Notes under the pieces: model-generated
Told to the model about the DNA's origin: nothing
What the model saw: only the letters and a program-made list of their open reading frames with translations
Database searches by the model: none
DNA from: Isoetes taiwanensis
Taxonomy: Eukaryota; Streptophyta; Lycopodiopsida; Isoetales; Isoetaceae
Assembly: GCA_021234155.1 (NCBI GenBank)
Contig: JAJEKV010000025.1
Coordinates: 4,889,823 to 4,953,822, forward strand
Direction of reading: 5' to 3'
DNA: 64,000 nt
Translations under genes and position numbers: made by a program
Shown: positions 1 to 11,966 of the stretch, piece by piece
Numbering within the stretch: position 1 is the stretch's first letter
Layout: every line of letters starts with the position of its first letter

Positions 1-2806
1 CATCAATCAAGGCGAAGGTCAAGAAGGAAGTTAAAGTTAGGATCACATCGCGGATCAAACAAGAAGGAGGCTGAAGTTTGAAGAAAAAGTATGATGTCGT
101 GATGCACAAGCGAGTCGAATGTCCCGGTAATGAGCCCGGTCAAGGTGAGGTTGTAGCCAAAGGAAAAGAGGAAATGAAGGTCAACGATCTTTGAGGTCTC
201 GTTGAGGTGCTGAGGTCCCGGGGAGTGCGGGGAGGTTAGCCATATGGTGTAGAATGAGAAAGGAAAAAGACAAGTGAAATACACACCACGAAAATGATGT
301 ATAAGCTAGGAAAGCTTAGTCCCACGTCTAGATGGTCTCGCAATAATCTGACAAAAAAAGATAATGTACATGTAAAATGAAAAGAAAACAAAATGATTAG
401 GTAACGGACATATTGTAAGGAAGCTATGCCTGAAGAGGAATGCAAGCCCATAAAAACAAATGCGACAAAGAAAGAGCCAACGTCAAGGTGCAAAAATATA
501 TATGAGCCAAAAATCGCTTTGGAAATGCGCATGGCTTCACCCTAAAAATGAAGCGAATTTAAATTGCAAGATTTAGATGATGTGGGAAGTGTTAGAAAAA
601 AAAGCCAGCTTGAGTCCATTTAAGTGGTCAAAAGAAACAACTGGCAATGTCCCAAACTTAGGCAAACTATGAGGAAAAAATGCAACAAAAATAACCATAG
701 GGTGCAAAGGTGAAGAGAACAAGGTTATGGTCAAGGATATAGGGGAGATGAAGGGGCCGAGAGTGCCAAGGTTAGGCCCGAATTATTGGGGTGATGATAT
801 GACAAAGTGTGGCTAAGCGAGAACAAAGGATCAAAAATGAAAACACGGACAAGGTTGCAATAAGAATGTAAACAACGTCAACGACAAGGATGGTGTCCAT
901 AGATCATGTGCGTAGTAAAAAATACCATGGAGCGTCAAACACAAATGCATGCATAACCGGAATCATGAGAATCAAAGAGGATATATCAATATAAACCCAT
1001 GCCACAAAACACTGCTTGGAGTGTCAAATGCAAATAAGTCATATGCACATAAAAAGCAAGTATAAAAAAATGTGAAATGAGATATGGTAAAGAGGGTAAG
1101 CCTACAGCCTAAAAACTATAAAAAACAACAAAAGACATACAATGTAAACTTAAAATTGACCAAATAAAATACTTTGTAACAAAATGTGTAATGCATTTGG
1201 AAGCAATATGAAAATGTTAATAAAAGGGTAGCTATGAATGAGATGTCAGGAAGGAGATTTGATAGCATGCAGGGAGAACCTATGAATAGATGCCCCAATA
1301 TACATTTATCAGAACTGGAACAAGAGTTGAAATAAAAAGAAGAACTATAGAACACAAGAGGAAGGTCAAGAAGAAAAAAAGTGAGATTGAAGGCAAATCG
1401 GATTCAGCCGAGGAGGTTCACAAAGTCGCGAGGAATGTCGCGAGAATGGGAGGAAACAAAAGATGGAAAAAGTAGGCAAGCGTGGAACGAGGCTAGCGGA
1501 TAGAAGCTGAGGCGATGAAATGCAGCTAGTGGGACTAAATTTGGCCAAATAAAACATATTTAACAACAAAAATAAAGTAAAATGGCCTATATAAGACATT
1601 AACGGATATAGATAAAAGACCCAAGTTGAGGATGGTAGATGGCGATGCTTGAATGGAGGAGGTCAAAGAATGTAGAAATCAAGTCAAAGGTAAAGAGATT
1701 ACGGCCAAGGGTGCTCGAGGAGAATGGGTCGAGGGAAGTGCAAGGTTCGGGTAGGGAAGTAATGAGTGAGTCCAATAACCAAGTGAGGGAAATGGGTAAT
1801 GGAAACACAACAACCACATGTTGTTATGTGAAAAACTATATCATGCCAAATCTAGATACAAAATAAGACAACTCATGATAAACATGTAAAGAACTTAAAC
1901 GACAAATAAGCATGCTATATCTAGAGGCGACAAATCCATAACACAAATATATTAAGAGGTCAAGTGCTCCGGGGACAACAAAGGAAATGCTTTAAGACTA
2001 AGTCTGAAGCAAAAAAAGTCCAACATAAGATTAGCAAAAGCAGAACAAGAATTTGCACCAAGTGTATCCAGATGCTAGACAAATCCACCTCCACATCTAG
2101 ATGCAAAAGTGACATTCAATACATGTATATTTGGAAAATAGATGTATAGAGCCAATGGCCATAAACCTATAGAAAATATGTATAAGAAGCGAACAATGCA
2201 ACATGTAAGCATGAAGTATAGATCAGAAGAAGAAAAGCAATATGAGACCGAATATAGGAAACAAAGGAACTAAAGAACAACGAACTTCGATGAAGCTCAT
2301 CAAAAGAAAGAAGGCATGCTCCCCGATCACATAAAACTCAATGTCCATAAAGGCACACCATATGTATCCATAAAGATAAAAAAAGTGACAATCATATACC
2401 ATATATTATATCGATATAAGCGTTATAAAAATCACTCTCGGAAAAATCAGCGTAAGACAAAAGGAATTACTCATAATTATGTTGCGATGTATAAGCCAAC
2501 GGTTAAAGGAGAACAAAAAGTTGGTCAAAGGTCAAGATCATTTGCATATAGGGAGATAGCAAGAAATTATCATGTTCAACAAAAACAATAGCTCAAAGTT
2601 GCAACTTACAACCCATGTCAATAGCAGCAAAATCCATAACTACAAAAGAACATTAAAAAGGACAAATCACCCAAATGACATAATGAATGCACCATGTATT
2701 GTAACTTCTACCAAATGCATCATAAATAACCTTAAGGCTACCTTCCTATAGCAAGGGAGCTCAAAAAAATCCATGTCCCAAATGAAATAAACAAATAATA
2801 AATTAC
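1..2806. other. Unassigned purine-rich, AT-rich sequence
   Basis: No protein family, RNA gene or element end was recognised in this stretch. Open frames are short (under 100 codons) on both strands, and the long ones are on the pyrimidine-rich strand, where stop codons are rare by composition alone. The text is rich in A and G on the plus strand, which could be an old degraded retroelement, but I found no LTR, primer site or polypurine boundary. Confidence 0.5.
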
Positions 2807-2888
2807 CTCTTGCACACCTTGAGGGTTCCTAATAATGTCAAAATCCCGGCATGTAAAGTGTTCTTGTTCGGACGGCCCAGGTAGGAAT
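2807..2888 (-). other. Candidate 82-bp exon of an unknown gene
   Basis: Read on the minus strand, this segment is preceded by a good acceptor (GGGGTTTTTCAG) and followed by a plausible donor (GTAATT). One frame through it is open for 27 codons and has a protein-like composition (begins FLPGPSEQEHF, ends NPQGVQE). No neighbouring exon was securely linked to it. It could belong to a decayed gene in 2.8-5.0 kb. It could also be chance: splice-like words are common in AT-rich plant DNA. Confidence 0.3.
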
Positions 2889-4989
2889 CTGAAAAACCCC
2901 ACATAATGTATCGAGACAAAAAAATTGAATAAGGGAAAATTGGCACCTAACCAACTTTCATGATAAATCCTTAAACAATGGTCTAGAATAACTTGTAGCT
3001 AAGGACATGGTATATAGTTGCATATGGTTAAGTGGCATATACTAACCAGTCCTCAAGCTCGGATCGCCATTCAAACACTCAACTTGAAGAAAAATTAGCA
3101 AACACAAATAGATAGCCTTGTCATTCCAGCGTGATAGATAAAAAAGAAAGAAATCCGATCCCGAGAAAACAAAGGAGGAATACCATTCTAAACAAAATGC
3201 TTAGAGGAGATGTTGCTACATAAATCTTTGGTAGAAAAAGCCATATGCAATACAAACTTGACCATATGATAAAAGGGAAAAAGAGGAACAAGCTAGATGG
3301 AAGAAGATGGGAGATCCAAGAAGGTTCGTCCATACAAGATTGTCTAAAATAACTTCAACACACCTCCTAGAATGGAAGAGATCCCGGCTATAAGAAAAAG
3401 GCATAGGAGAAATGGGGGAAACCCCTCAGCCCAAATGCTAGATAACATGGGACTTAGCGAGAAAACAACCAAAATAGTGCCCAAACCCTATTGCAAAAGC
3501 ATATCCTTCTAGCGAAGATATCAAACAAGCTTAGAACAATATTTTGCAATCGTTAAACAAGATGAGCCTCAAAAAAGAAAGATGTGTCTTGACAGCGAAA
3601 AAATACAATACAAATACAAATCCAGAATGGAACATCCATCCTAACAAAATTTCTTTTACCAAAAAATGCCAAAAGCGATGTTCAAAAAAAATGTCTGACA
3701 TGATTAATAACAAATAACAATTATTCTTTTTAATATATTGTTGACGCAGTTCTTCAAAAAAATAACAAATAACAATTTAACCGGCAAACCATGGGTTAGA
3801 AAAAAGATGAATGTCAACAATAATATGATCAAAATATGAATGTGCCTTATTAGAAGGAGTAGGACACATGATTAGTTTCAAGCTGGTTTAATAAAAAGTG
3901 CAAAAAACAACAATAAACAATTAAGTCTAAGGCTCGTAAATAGCGACCAAAGAACATGAACAAAGGAAGGATCTGAGGGTTTTGTATATTCCCTCTAAAG
4001 ATAAAGCTCTGGAGGAATAAATGGAGAAATGGATGAAGGCAGTCCGGATTAGGGAGAAGGGAAAACGAGGCCCGAAGATCGAGGATGGCGAGAATCGATC
4101 TAGTCTTGAGCTTGAGGAGTAGGCTTCGCGGCATAAGGCGTCCATTGTTAGGCTTAAGGCAAAGGCGGAAACATGAAAGCTCACGGAATCTCTGATGCAA
4201 GAATCGAGCAAAAAGATTATTGAAAAGAAAGAAGAAAGTCGGACAAAATAAATTTGGAAACTAGAAAAAAAAGGTGGGCGATGGCCGAGAAAGCGGCGGT
4301 TAAGGGCGACAAAATGAAGCCCGACGATGCCTCAAAATCTCTGGCGAGCCTAGCTAGATAAGATTGGATCGAGCGAGCAAAAGAACATCCCGGTTACGAT
4401 AGAGATCCCATGATAGATACAAGTTGGATTTAAATAGCAAAGCGCACTAGAATTGGGCTGCCCGCTCAAATTTGAAATCTACGATTACGTAAGTATGCCT
4501 TTGGCCTTTTGAAACGCATAAAAATCGATGGGCGGGGCTGTTATCCACGAAGTTAGCGAATCTGGCGAGAAAATGAATAATCTGGTGAGTAAAAGGTAGA
4601 ATCTTGGGGGCCATAGAATCCCGAGTTTTGGCGGTAGGCCGAATCCGGCCCGGCATCCACGCTTTGTTAGGCGAGAAAAACGGAAAGGAGGTGAAAAGCT
4701 GTGAAATAGAATGGGAAAAAGCGGTATCATTATTAATAAGTAGCGAAATGTCTTCTTTGGAACTCTCGGCTTGCGGATGCGGATGCGATGCTGCGAAGGG
4801 CTTCCCTCTGCAATAGCCGGATAAACCCGGGCAATCTCTTCCACCTGTGAGAAAGCGACAAAAGATCACGAAAAGCATGGTATCAAATCAATCGATATCC
4901 CTATACAATCGGCGACAACCCCATGGATGAATACAACTTCTCAGCCTGGAACAATACTCCCATTACTGCGCCCTAACAAAGTTCGTGAT
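2889..4989. other. Unassigned; small duplications and short ORFs
   Basis: No gene was recognised. The word AATAACAAATAACAATT occurs twice about 57 bp apart (near 3,706 and 3,762). A 27-codon plus-strand ORF begins at 4281 (MAEKAAVKGDKMKPDD), with no known homologue. Near 4877 TGGTATCA occurs, resembling the first eight bases of an initiator-Met tRNA primer site, but no LTR was found beside it. A 143-codon minus-strand frame at 4447-4878 has no recognisable motif. Confidence 0.4.
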
Positions 4990-5031
4990 AAGCGGGGAGC
5001 AAATCATCAAGCGAGGCGAAAGGAATATTCC

Positions 5032-5043
5032 TCAAAGATTCCC
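5032..5043 (+). repeat. 12-bp inverted repeat, left copy (candidate element end)
   Basis: TCAAAGATTCCC here is matched exactly in inverse orientation by GGGAATCTTTGA at 14698-14709. The two flank the divergent transposase-like and methyltransferase genes. Similarity does not extend beyond the 12 bp in either direction apart from adjoining T/A runs. No clean target-site duplication was found, although AAGCGGGGAG occurs directly repeated near both (4990 and 14709). Confidence 0.35.
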
Positions 5044-5349
5044 CTTTTTTTTTTAAAAGAGGGTAAAAGCGAGGTTAAAAAAAAGGATGCATGAAATTCT
5101 ATTTGACCCCCAAAAGTGACTAATTTTTTGTGCAGCGAAAAGAATTGACTTTTTAAAGTGTCATTTTTTCTTAGCAAATAGAATGTTCTTGAAGTATATT
5201 TTCTGAGAGAAACCCTAATTTCGAGGATAAAATATTTAACAAAAATTGAAGTTAATTAAAGTAACTGGCTTGTAGTATTCTCAAAATTTGAAGATAGAAT
5301 CTTCATATTCACATCTAAAATTCTGATCTTTTTTCTAAGACTTCCGGTT

Positions 5350-8300
5350 ATGTGCAAAAGTGTAGTGATGAAGGAGGGATCCGGGGGCGTCATCATATTC
5401 ATTTATGCCATCCTCATCACCTTCACTTCTTTCCAGCATCCTAGAGGAAGTGCTTGAGTTATCTTCCTCATCTATCAACGGATATGGTGTAGCATTGCCA
5501 CCACCTTCTTCATCCTCTTCTTATAATTACAAGCTTTTTTTTAAGCAAATTGATAGTCCTCTGGCGTAGGCGATTATCGATTTCAATTTAAAATCATAGC
5601 ACAATATAGTCCGTCATTAGGGATCGAATCCCTACAACCCACCTTCTTGGACTTTCTCCCTTTTCCTTGTCTTCTCGTTTCTAACTCATATCTACCTTCA
5701 AAAGCATTTTACGTGTTGCAAGCCAATGAATCTTGAGTTTGGTGACTAAGCCTTCCTCCTTGGTGTCAAGCACTTTTCTATCGAGGAAGGTAAAAGCAAT
5801 TAGCATACCCTTGGTAATTTACGTGATATTACCTTGAGGGCTCATTCACTAGCGTCTTGGTCAGAGGTACATGACTTCGATCCTGGTTTTCTTCTCTTTG
5901 CAGGTGCTAATGTAGCATTGCTTGGACTGCTTGGTCTTTGGGGTTGATGGAAGGTGTTAGGCCATCCAAATGGTTCTTGCAAAGCTGTCTTAGAGCTATA
6001 TTTTTCACAACAATTTTCTGTTCGAGAAAAGAAATTACTCCACCACATCCCGATCTTCTTCTAAGAAGTACTTAAAAACTGAGAAATTCCATTTTTCAAT
6101 GGCTTTTAAGGATGACTTCTGGGGTACTTTTCTTACCTTGGACTCCTTAGGATTTTTGAGAGGAAGTTGTTACTTGCGTTCTATGAAGGAAGTGTCTGGA
6201 ATATATTTAAGGAAGCGTAATCCCTCTAGGTGGACTCAGTCCTTAGTTGTGGTATACTTCTTCCCACAGCATAAAAACTCACGGCCATCCTTCAAGTAGA
6301 ACTTGATGTGATGTTGAAAGGTGAGATCATTCAACTTGTTCCTGCGGCTTGTTCTAATGCGAGCGTTGAGAGAAAACAAACTCTACGAAATCAGTGATCT
6401 CTTTAAGAAGATGGATCCTTTGGGTGGGAGTGTAAGAATCTTCAATAATTAGAACTAATGTAGGAAGGGAGAAAGCCTTCTTCCTTCTAAAGAGCCATGA
6501 GAGAAAATCTGCTGAACATTTGGTCAATCTAATCATGAGTGTGGCCTACAAGTAAGAAACCGAGCTTCACTTTTCTAAAGATCCCTAGCTCCACTAACAT
6601 AGCCTGAGGTATGCAAGAGTGTTTGATTCTTGTTCTCCCTTGTAGTATTGTCAAGTTGCGGGTAAAAAGCTTTGGTGGTAATTGTTCTTGCTTTCGCCTG
6701 CGGGACCTTGTTAAAATTGTAATTGTGAGGTTGGTCACCATGCAAGTTTGGATATGTCAAAATACTTTGCACTTTAGACTTCCTTTGAAGACCATAGCTC
6801 CTACAAGGTGGACCTTAACAAAACATTCCTCGGCATCTTTAGGAATGTTCAAGAAATGTGGTAGAGTAGTTTTTTTGGTCCATTCCATCAATCTATGAGA
6901 CATATATTGCGGTGGGCGTTCAAGGCTTTTTTTTACGTGTTTGGCAAGCTTTCTTCTCTCTGGCTTGCTTGTTCATGATGTCGGCAGGTTACGTTGCACA
7001 ATATCGTAGAAGAAATAAGGTCAAAGCATTTTTTTTAAAACAAGTGAGAGATTGAAGAACATGAGCTTACTTCTTCGACCTCTGTCTTTGCGGTTTCTCT
7101 TTGACTTTTTAATTACGCACACCTTGAGCAAGCCGGACATTACGTGTCTCACGGGAATTTTCACTAAACCCGAATTCACTTTTCCACCGGTCGGTGAAGT
7201 GTGAGTAAGAGATGTCTTTGAAGGCGAGTGCAAGTCTCTTTGTACTCATTAAAAACATCTTTTGGTGATGTTATCGGTTAAATGATACATGTTCTTTGTT
7301 AGGCAGCTTCTCACATGTTTCTCTAAAATATTTCTCCATCCATGACCGCGGCAACAAGGGCATGCATGGTTACAACTCTTCTTGGTCCCACAATGATCAT
7401 CAATTCTTTGGATTTTTGTCCGATCTTTTGTGTATTCTAGACATTCTAGTGGACCCTAAGCGGTGGACAACCATAAAGCATTTCGGCAAACTTCTTGGCG
7501 GTTTAATGTAGTGCAAGAATATGTTGCTTGGTCGGCCTTACATGATAGGCCAAGTAGGCATTACGGTCAGCCAATGTCATTGAGCTGTAGTTGTCTCTAA
7601 TTGCTCGTAATTTAGACATGTTAAAATTTGTTGATGCAATCGATGGCGGACATTTACTTCTTAAAAGTCTTCTCATTTTATGCTTTCGTCCATAAGGTTT
7701 CTTCTTCTTCTACGGAGGAGCATGCTCTCACACCATAATCCACCTTGAATTTCTTGGTGGACTGGTTAGAAAACGTGTAATCTCGTTGCACTTCGTTGGT
7801 GTCTTCATCTTAGAAGAGTTCTACTCTGGGGGTGACCTCCTCGCCCTTAGTGGTGTGCTTGTAGGGGAGAACAAACCACGTGAAGGCTGTACCCCGGGAT
7901 AAAGCGGAGGTGCGGTGTTGAATGAAGGGAGATGGGCACCATATGATGTGCGTGTATTGTTGTAAGCGTCTTCCTGAGGGAGTTGATCAAACATCTCTCT
8001 CTTATAGCGGGCCGAAATTCACCTGCAAACCCATGTGTCCTGCGTTTGTGTGAAGAGGAGTAGATCTTTAACGAAGTCGTCTTCATTTGTAGTGAAATCG
8101 TGGTGGGAGAAGCGATGGAGAATCTGTTGATCTTGAGCGTCTTGTATTCACGGCATGTAAAGTGAAGATGGAGAAACAACAAAGCAGGCGGAGTGAAGTC
8201 ATTCCAAAAATTCTTGAGGAGTCGAGCCATTGTAGTGTCGGGGATGGTACAAATCACTACCTCTGAGAATAAGCGGTTCGCGGCGTCATTTGCGGCGATC

Positions 8301-8461
8301 TGCGGCGTAGCGAGAACATCAAGCGTCGCGTACACAGCTAATAACGTTTCACTTCGTCGTCCAAATGGCGTCGCCCAGTGGATTAAAATTATGCCAGCGG
8401 CGTCCGAGGATTCACCTATATACAATATGGACATGCCATGTAGCGTTCTTTTTGGTAGCAA
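5350..8461 (-). pseudogene. Broken transposase-like gene, DUF7869 type
   Basis: On the minus strand, a series of out-of-frame protein-like pieces runs from about 8,461 down to 5,350. The diagnostic part is QLDNTTRENKN (6626-6658) followed by GIFRKVKLGFLLVGHTHD (6532-6585), then an in-frame TAG and IDQMFSRFS. In the DUF7869 family as I know it, the core carries a DN..RENKN block and a VGHTHEDIDQ block, and it is thought to be an RNase H-like, transposase-related domain. Upstream are a basic piece at 7021-7233 and a 204-codon piece at 7847-8461 whose reality is uncertain. An acidic tail is read near 5,390-5,530 (EEDEEGGGNATPYPLIDEED). The gene diverges from the methyltransferase gene across a 2-kb spacer. 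Several frame breaks and one in-frame stop make it a pseudogene as read, though sequence error is possible. Confidence 0.55.
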
Positions 8462-9243
8462 GAAAACCCATAGTATCTGGGTCCAAAAGAACTAGAAAAA
8501 TACCTATATCAAAATCTACAAGCTTAAAATATTGCAAAATGTGATAGAAAACCACCCTTTCCATATATTTTTTGATGCAAGCTCTCCAAAAATAACCCAT
8601 TTCTTATAACTTCCGGATGGTTCATCACAGGATTTCAAGGTGAATCCCCTTGGCGGCGTGGCGTCGCGTAATCGCGGCGATCCGTCACGTAATGCGACAT
8701 ATTAGCGGCGTCATGGGCGTCCCAAATCACGATACAAAATATGTCCTTATGGCGTTTTCTGAGGGCGTCGTTCATATGTTGCTAAGGCGATACATATATG
8801 TCGTCAAAATGTATTTTTCGTGGACTTGAACCCTAACCTTTAACTAACAAACAAACATGGGGCCAACACCTCAATAACTTATATTTGTATTTATTTTGTA
8901 TTTATTAATTAAAGTTCGCATGATGAGGCGTTCTTGCGATTTACAAGCGTTTTCACGTCAATAATGGCGTTGCACTTGCGATGGATCCACGTCGCCGTCA
9001 ATCGTGGCGTGCGCGATAAATATGCTAGCGTAACACGTTTCACATCGCGGCGTCACATGTTGCACTGCGGCGTGACCGCGCATTAAACAACTTTCTTTAG
9101 CCACATTGCCATGTCGGTTGCCATATAGGATACCTTTCGCGGCGTCGATAAGCGTTTCAATAGCGGCGTGGGGCGTTGCACATCGCGGCGTCGTTTGAAT
9201 TTTCTTGCGGCGTCTTTAGAAGCTTGGCGAATTTTTGCGGCGT
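8280..9243. repeat. Cluster of twelve GCGGCGT heptamers
   Basis: GCGGCGT occurs on the plus strand at 8280, 8302, 8397, 8653, 8705, 9047, 9067, 9139, 9163, 9185, 9207 and 9237, with many more GGCGT and GCGTC words between. All twelve are in the same orientation, inside otherwise AT-rich text. The last six lie 22-30 bp apart except for one 66-bp gap. They overlap the presumed 5' end and upstream region of the DUF7869-like gene. Subterminal or promoter-proximal protein-binding motifs of a transposon would look like this, but that role is inference. Confidence 0.6.
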
Positions 9244-9914
9244 GGGCGTTTCAAAATCTGTATAAAACAGCGTCGCCGACGGCCCATTCTCTAGTAGTGA
9301 TTGCTCGTTACAGCGGTGAGGTTGGAAGGTGGTGGCAATGGTTTCCCTCTTGGACTTGGAGAGGGTTGGAAGGTGGTGGCGATCTACTAGTTCTTGGACT
9401 TCGGAGTGTCTTGAGGAAGCAACAAACATGGCCGAGGTAGGTGTTGAAGAAGCATCTCGTCTTGTGTTCCATCACGAAGTAGAGGTACTTGGGCAAACAA
9501 ATGGTGGTGGAAGTTTGTTCACGAAGCGGTTAACCATGTCAAACAAGCTGCAAAAATTGTGGTCTTGTTACTAACTCACAAATCACAATACAAATGCTAT
9601 TAGGAATAGTATTTTGTGTATGAAACATTTCTTTGTGTGTGTTATTAAAGAATGCTATTCGAGGAATACACTTATCCAGTGTTTGGACAAGGCATTATTC
9701 CATCACATAGAAAAACACAATGACGGTGGCCTACCTTTAAAAAGGAAAATTCGGCGCCTTTTCGGTTGCGTATTCCGCTTTCGAGATTTAATCAGCGCCC
9801 GTATAGATCAATATACATTTCTTTGTATTCGGTTAAGCCCGAAAACAATGGGCGGTAAGCATGTAAAAAATACATAGTGCGTCTTTCTTTTGTTTTACGA
9901 TTTGCTACGTAGGC
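9244..9914. other. Spacer between heptamer cluster and palindrome array
   Basis: No gene was supported. GGTTGGAAGGTGGTGGC recurs within 9,310-9,380 as a local duplication. A degenerate outlier of the palindrome family (TATTCGAGGAATACACTT) lies at 9656-9673, ahead of the main array. Confidence 0.4.
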
Positions 9915-10228
9915 CAAAGTGTATTCGAATACACTTTGCCCTATCTAGCGAAAAACAAAGTGTGATACGGAATACACTTTGCTCAGCCCAGTCTGTATTC
10001 GAGGAATACACTTTTTGCCCTTCGGGTGAAGAGTAAAAGTGTATTCGGAATACACTTTACTCTCTGAAGGGGCAAAGTGTGTTCCGAGGAATACACTTTG
10101 TTAAGGTCTCCGGATGGGCAAAGTGTATTAGGACTCTATGCTTTTTTCGCTGAAGGGCAAAGTGTATTCCGAGAATACACTTTGCACGTCGCCCGATTAA
10201 GGCAAAGTGTATTCGGAATACATTTTGC
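9915..10228. repeat. Palindrome array 1, about eight copies
   Basis: Eight copies of an interrupted palindrome are seen. One arm reads CAAAGTGTATTC and the other is its complement, with 0-5 bases at the centre. They start near 9915, 9956, 9991, 10031, 10072, 10116 (degenerate second half), 10157 and 10202, a spacing of about 35-45 bp. Spacers are unrelated to one another and are also partly self-complementary next to the arms. The array ends 226 bp before the first ATG of the methyltransferase gene. Each unit could fold into a 12-16-bp hairpin or bind a dimeric protein. It is not CRISPR: the units are palindromes with variable arms, in a plant context. Confidence 0.85.
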
Positions 10229-11966
10229 TTGTATTTTTAGAGCGGCTTGCTTTTTTGCACTAAAATGACACACTTTTTAGGCACCTTGAGACAACTTTAG
10301 GTTAGAAATTACTCTTTGAGGTCAATTAAGGCACAAGAAATTGACTTAGGTGACAATATTTTGGCTTGTTTTTCTGTCTTTTTTCGGCCTTTAGGGCCTA
10401 AAATTAGTAAATGTTATTACGGAATACAAATTTTGTTTGAATTTACGCCTTAACATGGAAACAAGAAGGGCATCAAAGAAATCTCGAAGCCTAAAAAGTC
10501 CACCCCCCCGAGCACAAGCCCGACCGCGAGGCAGCCCGCTATTTCGCGAGAACTTTCAAGCGCAATGGTTAAGTGACAAAGGGTGCGGATGGAAAATCTG
10601 ACCTGCAAGCGTTTTATGCGTGCTGTAAAAGTCTTTGGTAACAAAATCTGCCCGACTCAGGAGTTTGTGAACCTTGGGACAATAAAAGATGTCTCCCAGG
10701 AGGTTCTTGGGACAAGGAGGTCGGGTGGGAGGCTATCCTTCAAGACCTCCCAAGGCTTCATTGTTGTGGACATAGCATTCTTTAAAATTGTCGGTGTGCA
10801 ACCAGACCTTTATACAAATTCTTTTCACCTCTGGGACAAAGCGAGCACATGTTCATGTATTAAGCGGGTTTGTTCCGGCCTGGCGAGGACTTTTCTGTCG
10901 GTGAGTCAGAAGCAATCGGATGGAGAAAGGTCACAATCACCACCTACGCTAGTTCTTGAGGGAGGTCATCGGATGGAGGTTCAGAGGAACAAGGCGAGGA
11001 AGAACCCCCTGTGCGGCCAAAAAGAAAACTTAGCGAGGCCAAGGGCAACGATAGGCGCTAAAGAACCAAAGAAGCGAAAAGTCTGGCTGACTTGAAATCC
11101 GCGAAGTCCCGAGGAAAGCTCAAAAAACAAAAGGGAAAAGGAAAAGCTCCGGGTTGCAATAAAGGAAAAAGGTTGATAAGACCTCTGAAAGAATGGAGGT
11201 TATTATGAGAGAAAAATTTGTACAAAGGGTAATTTATCTTCACATGACTAGCATGAGGCTGCCCCAAAAGAATGAGTGCAGCGAAGGCCTTCAAGTTCGA
11301 AAAATTTATGCCGACCATTAGGAACTTGAAGGGCGAATTAGGAGCAATCAAATGCTCATGTGGCCCCAATAGTTGTCCTTGTTGGCGAGGGAGCAATGCA
11401 AAACCCAGGAATATGGCGGAGAAAAGCGAAACATACACACTCGTCTTGGGAGGAAATCATAGCTTCAAGGCAAGAAGGCGCTGTACAAAGAAAAAAAAAC
11501 CCCGTACCTCTAAATCTTGTCTTGCTTGATTTCTTTGTGGTCTCCGCAAACGAAGAAGCAAAAATCATTGCCAACACCCATAATCTTGACAAAGGAGTAC
11601 AAATTAAAGATGAGCTTAAATCGACAAGATCCGATTCATGCAGGGGGTACATGATTTTTAAGGAAAAATATGGAAGATTTGAAGAAAGCAGGCATACTCG
11701 TTAGAAGCTGAAGGAAGCGTCTTTGTGGAGTCTTTGCCTTAAGTCATGCGATGAAGCTAATAAATGGCGGTCTCTCATACCGCATGACAAGCGATTTCAA
11801 CTAGCCTTGAGGGCGGCGGAGGGGTAAGTTTCTTTAAATTGATACGGAATAACCATCGCGAGAAACTAACCTTGTTTGTTACCATGCGGATATGGGACCT
11901 ACAAAATAAAATTTTTACCATGTTGGCGTGGTGAATTAAAAGTAAAGGGAAGGTCTCGAAGCAGCA

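Noticed and set aside
4877-4890. tRNA primer site TGGTATCA in plus orientation
   Set aside because: Only eight bases match the canonical site, and no LTR with matching partner was found beside it.
7847-8461. 204-codon ORF as an independent gene
   Set aside because: Part lies in the GCGGCGT-rich region, which is open in several frames; only treated as a doubtful N-terminal part of the DUF7869-like pseudogene.
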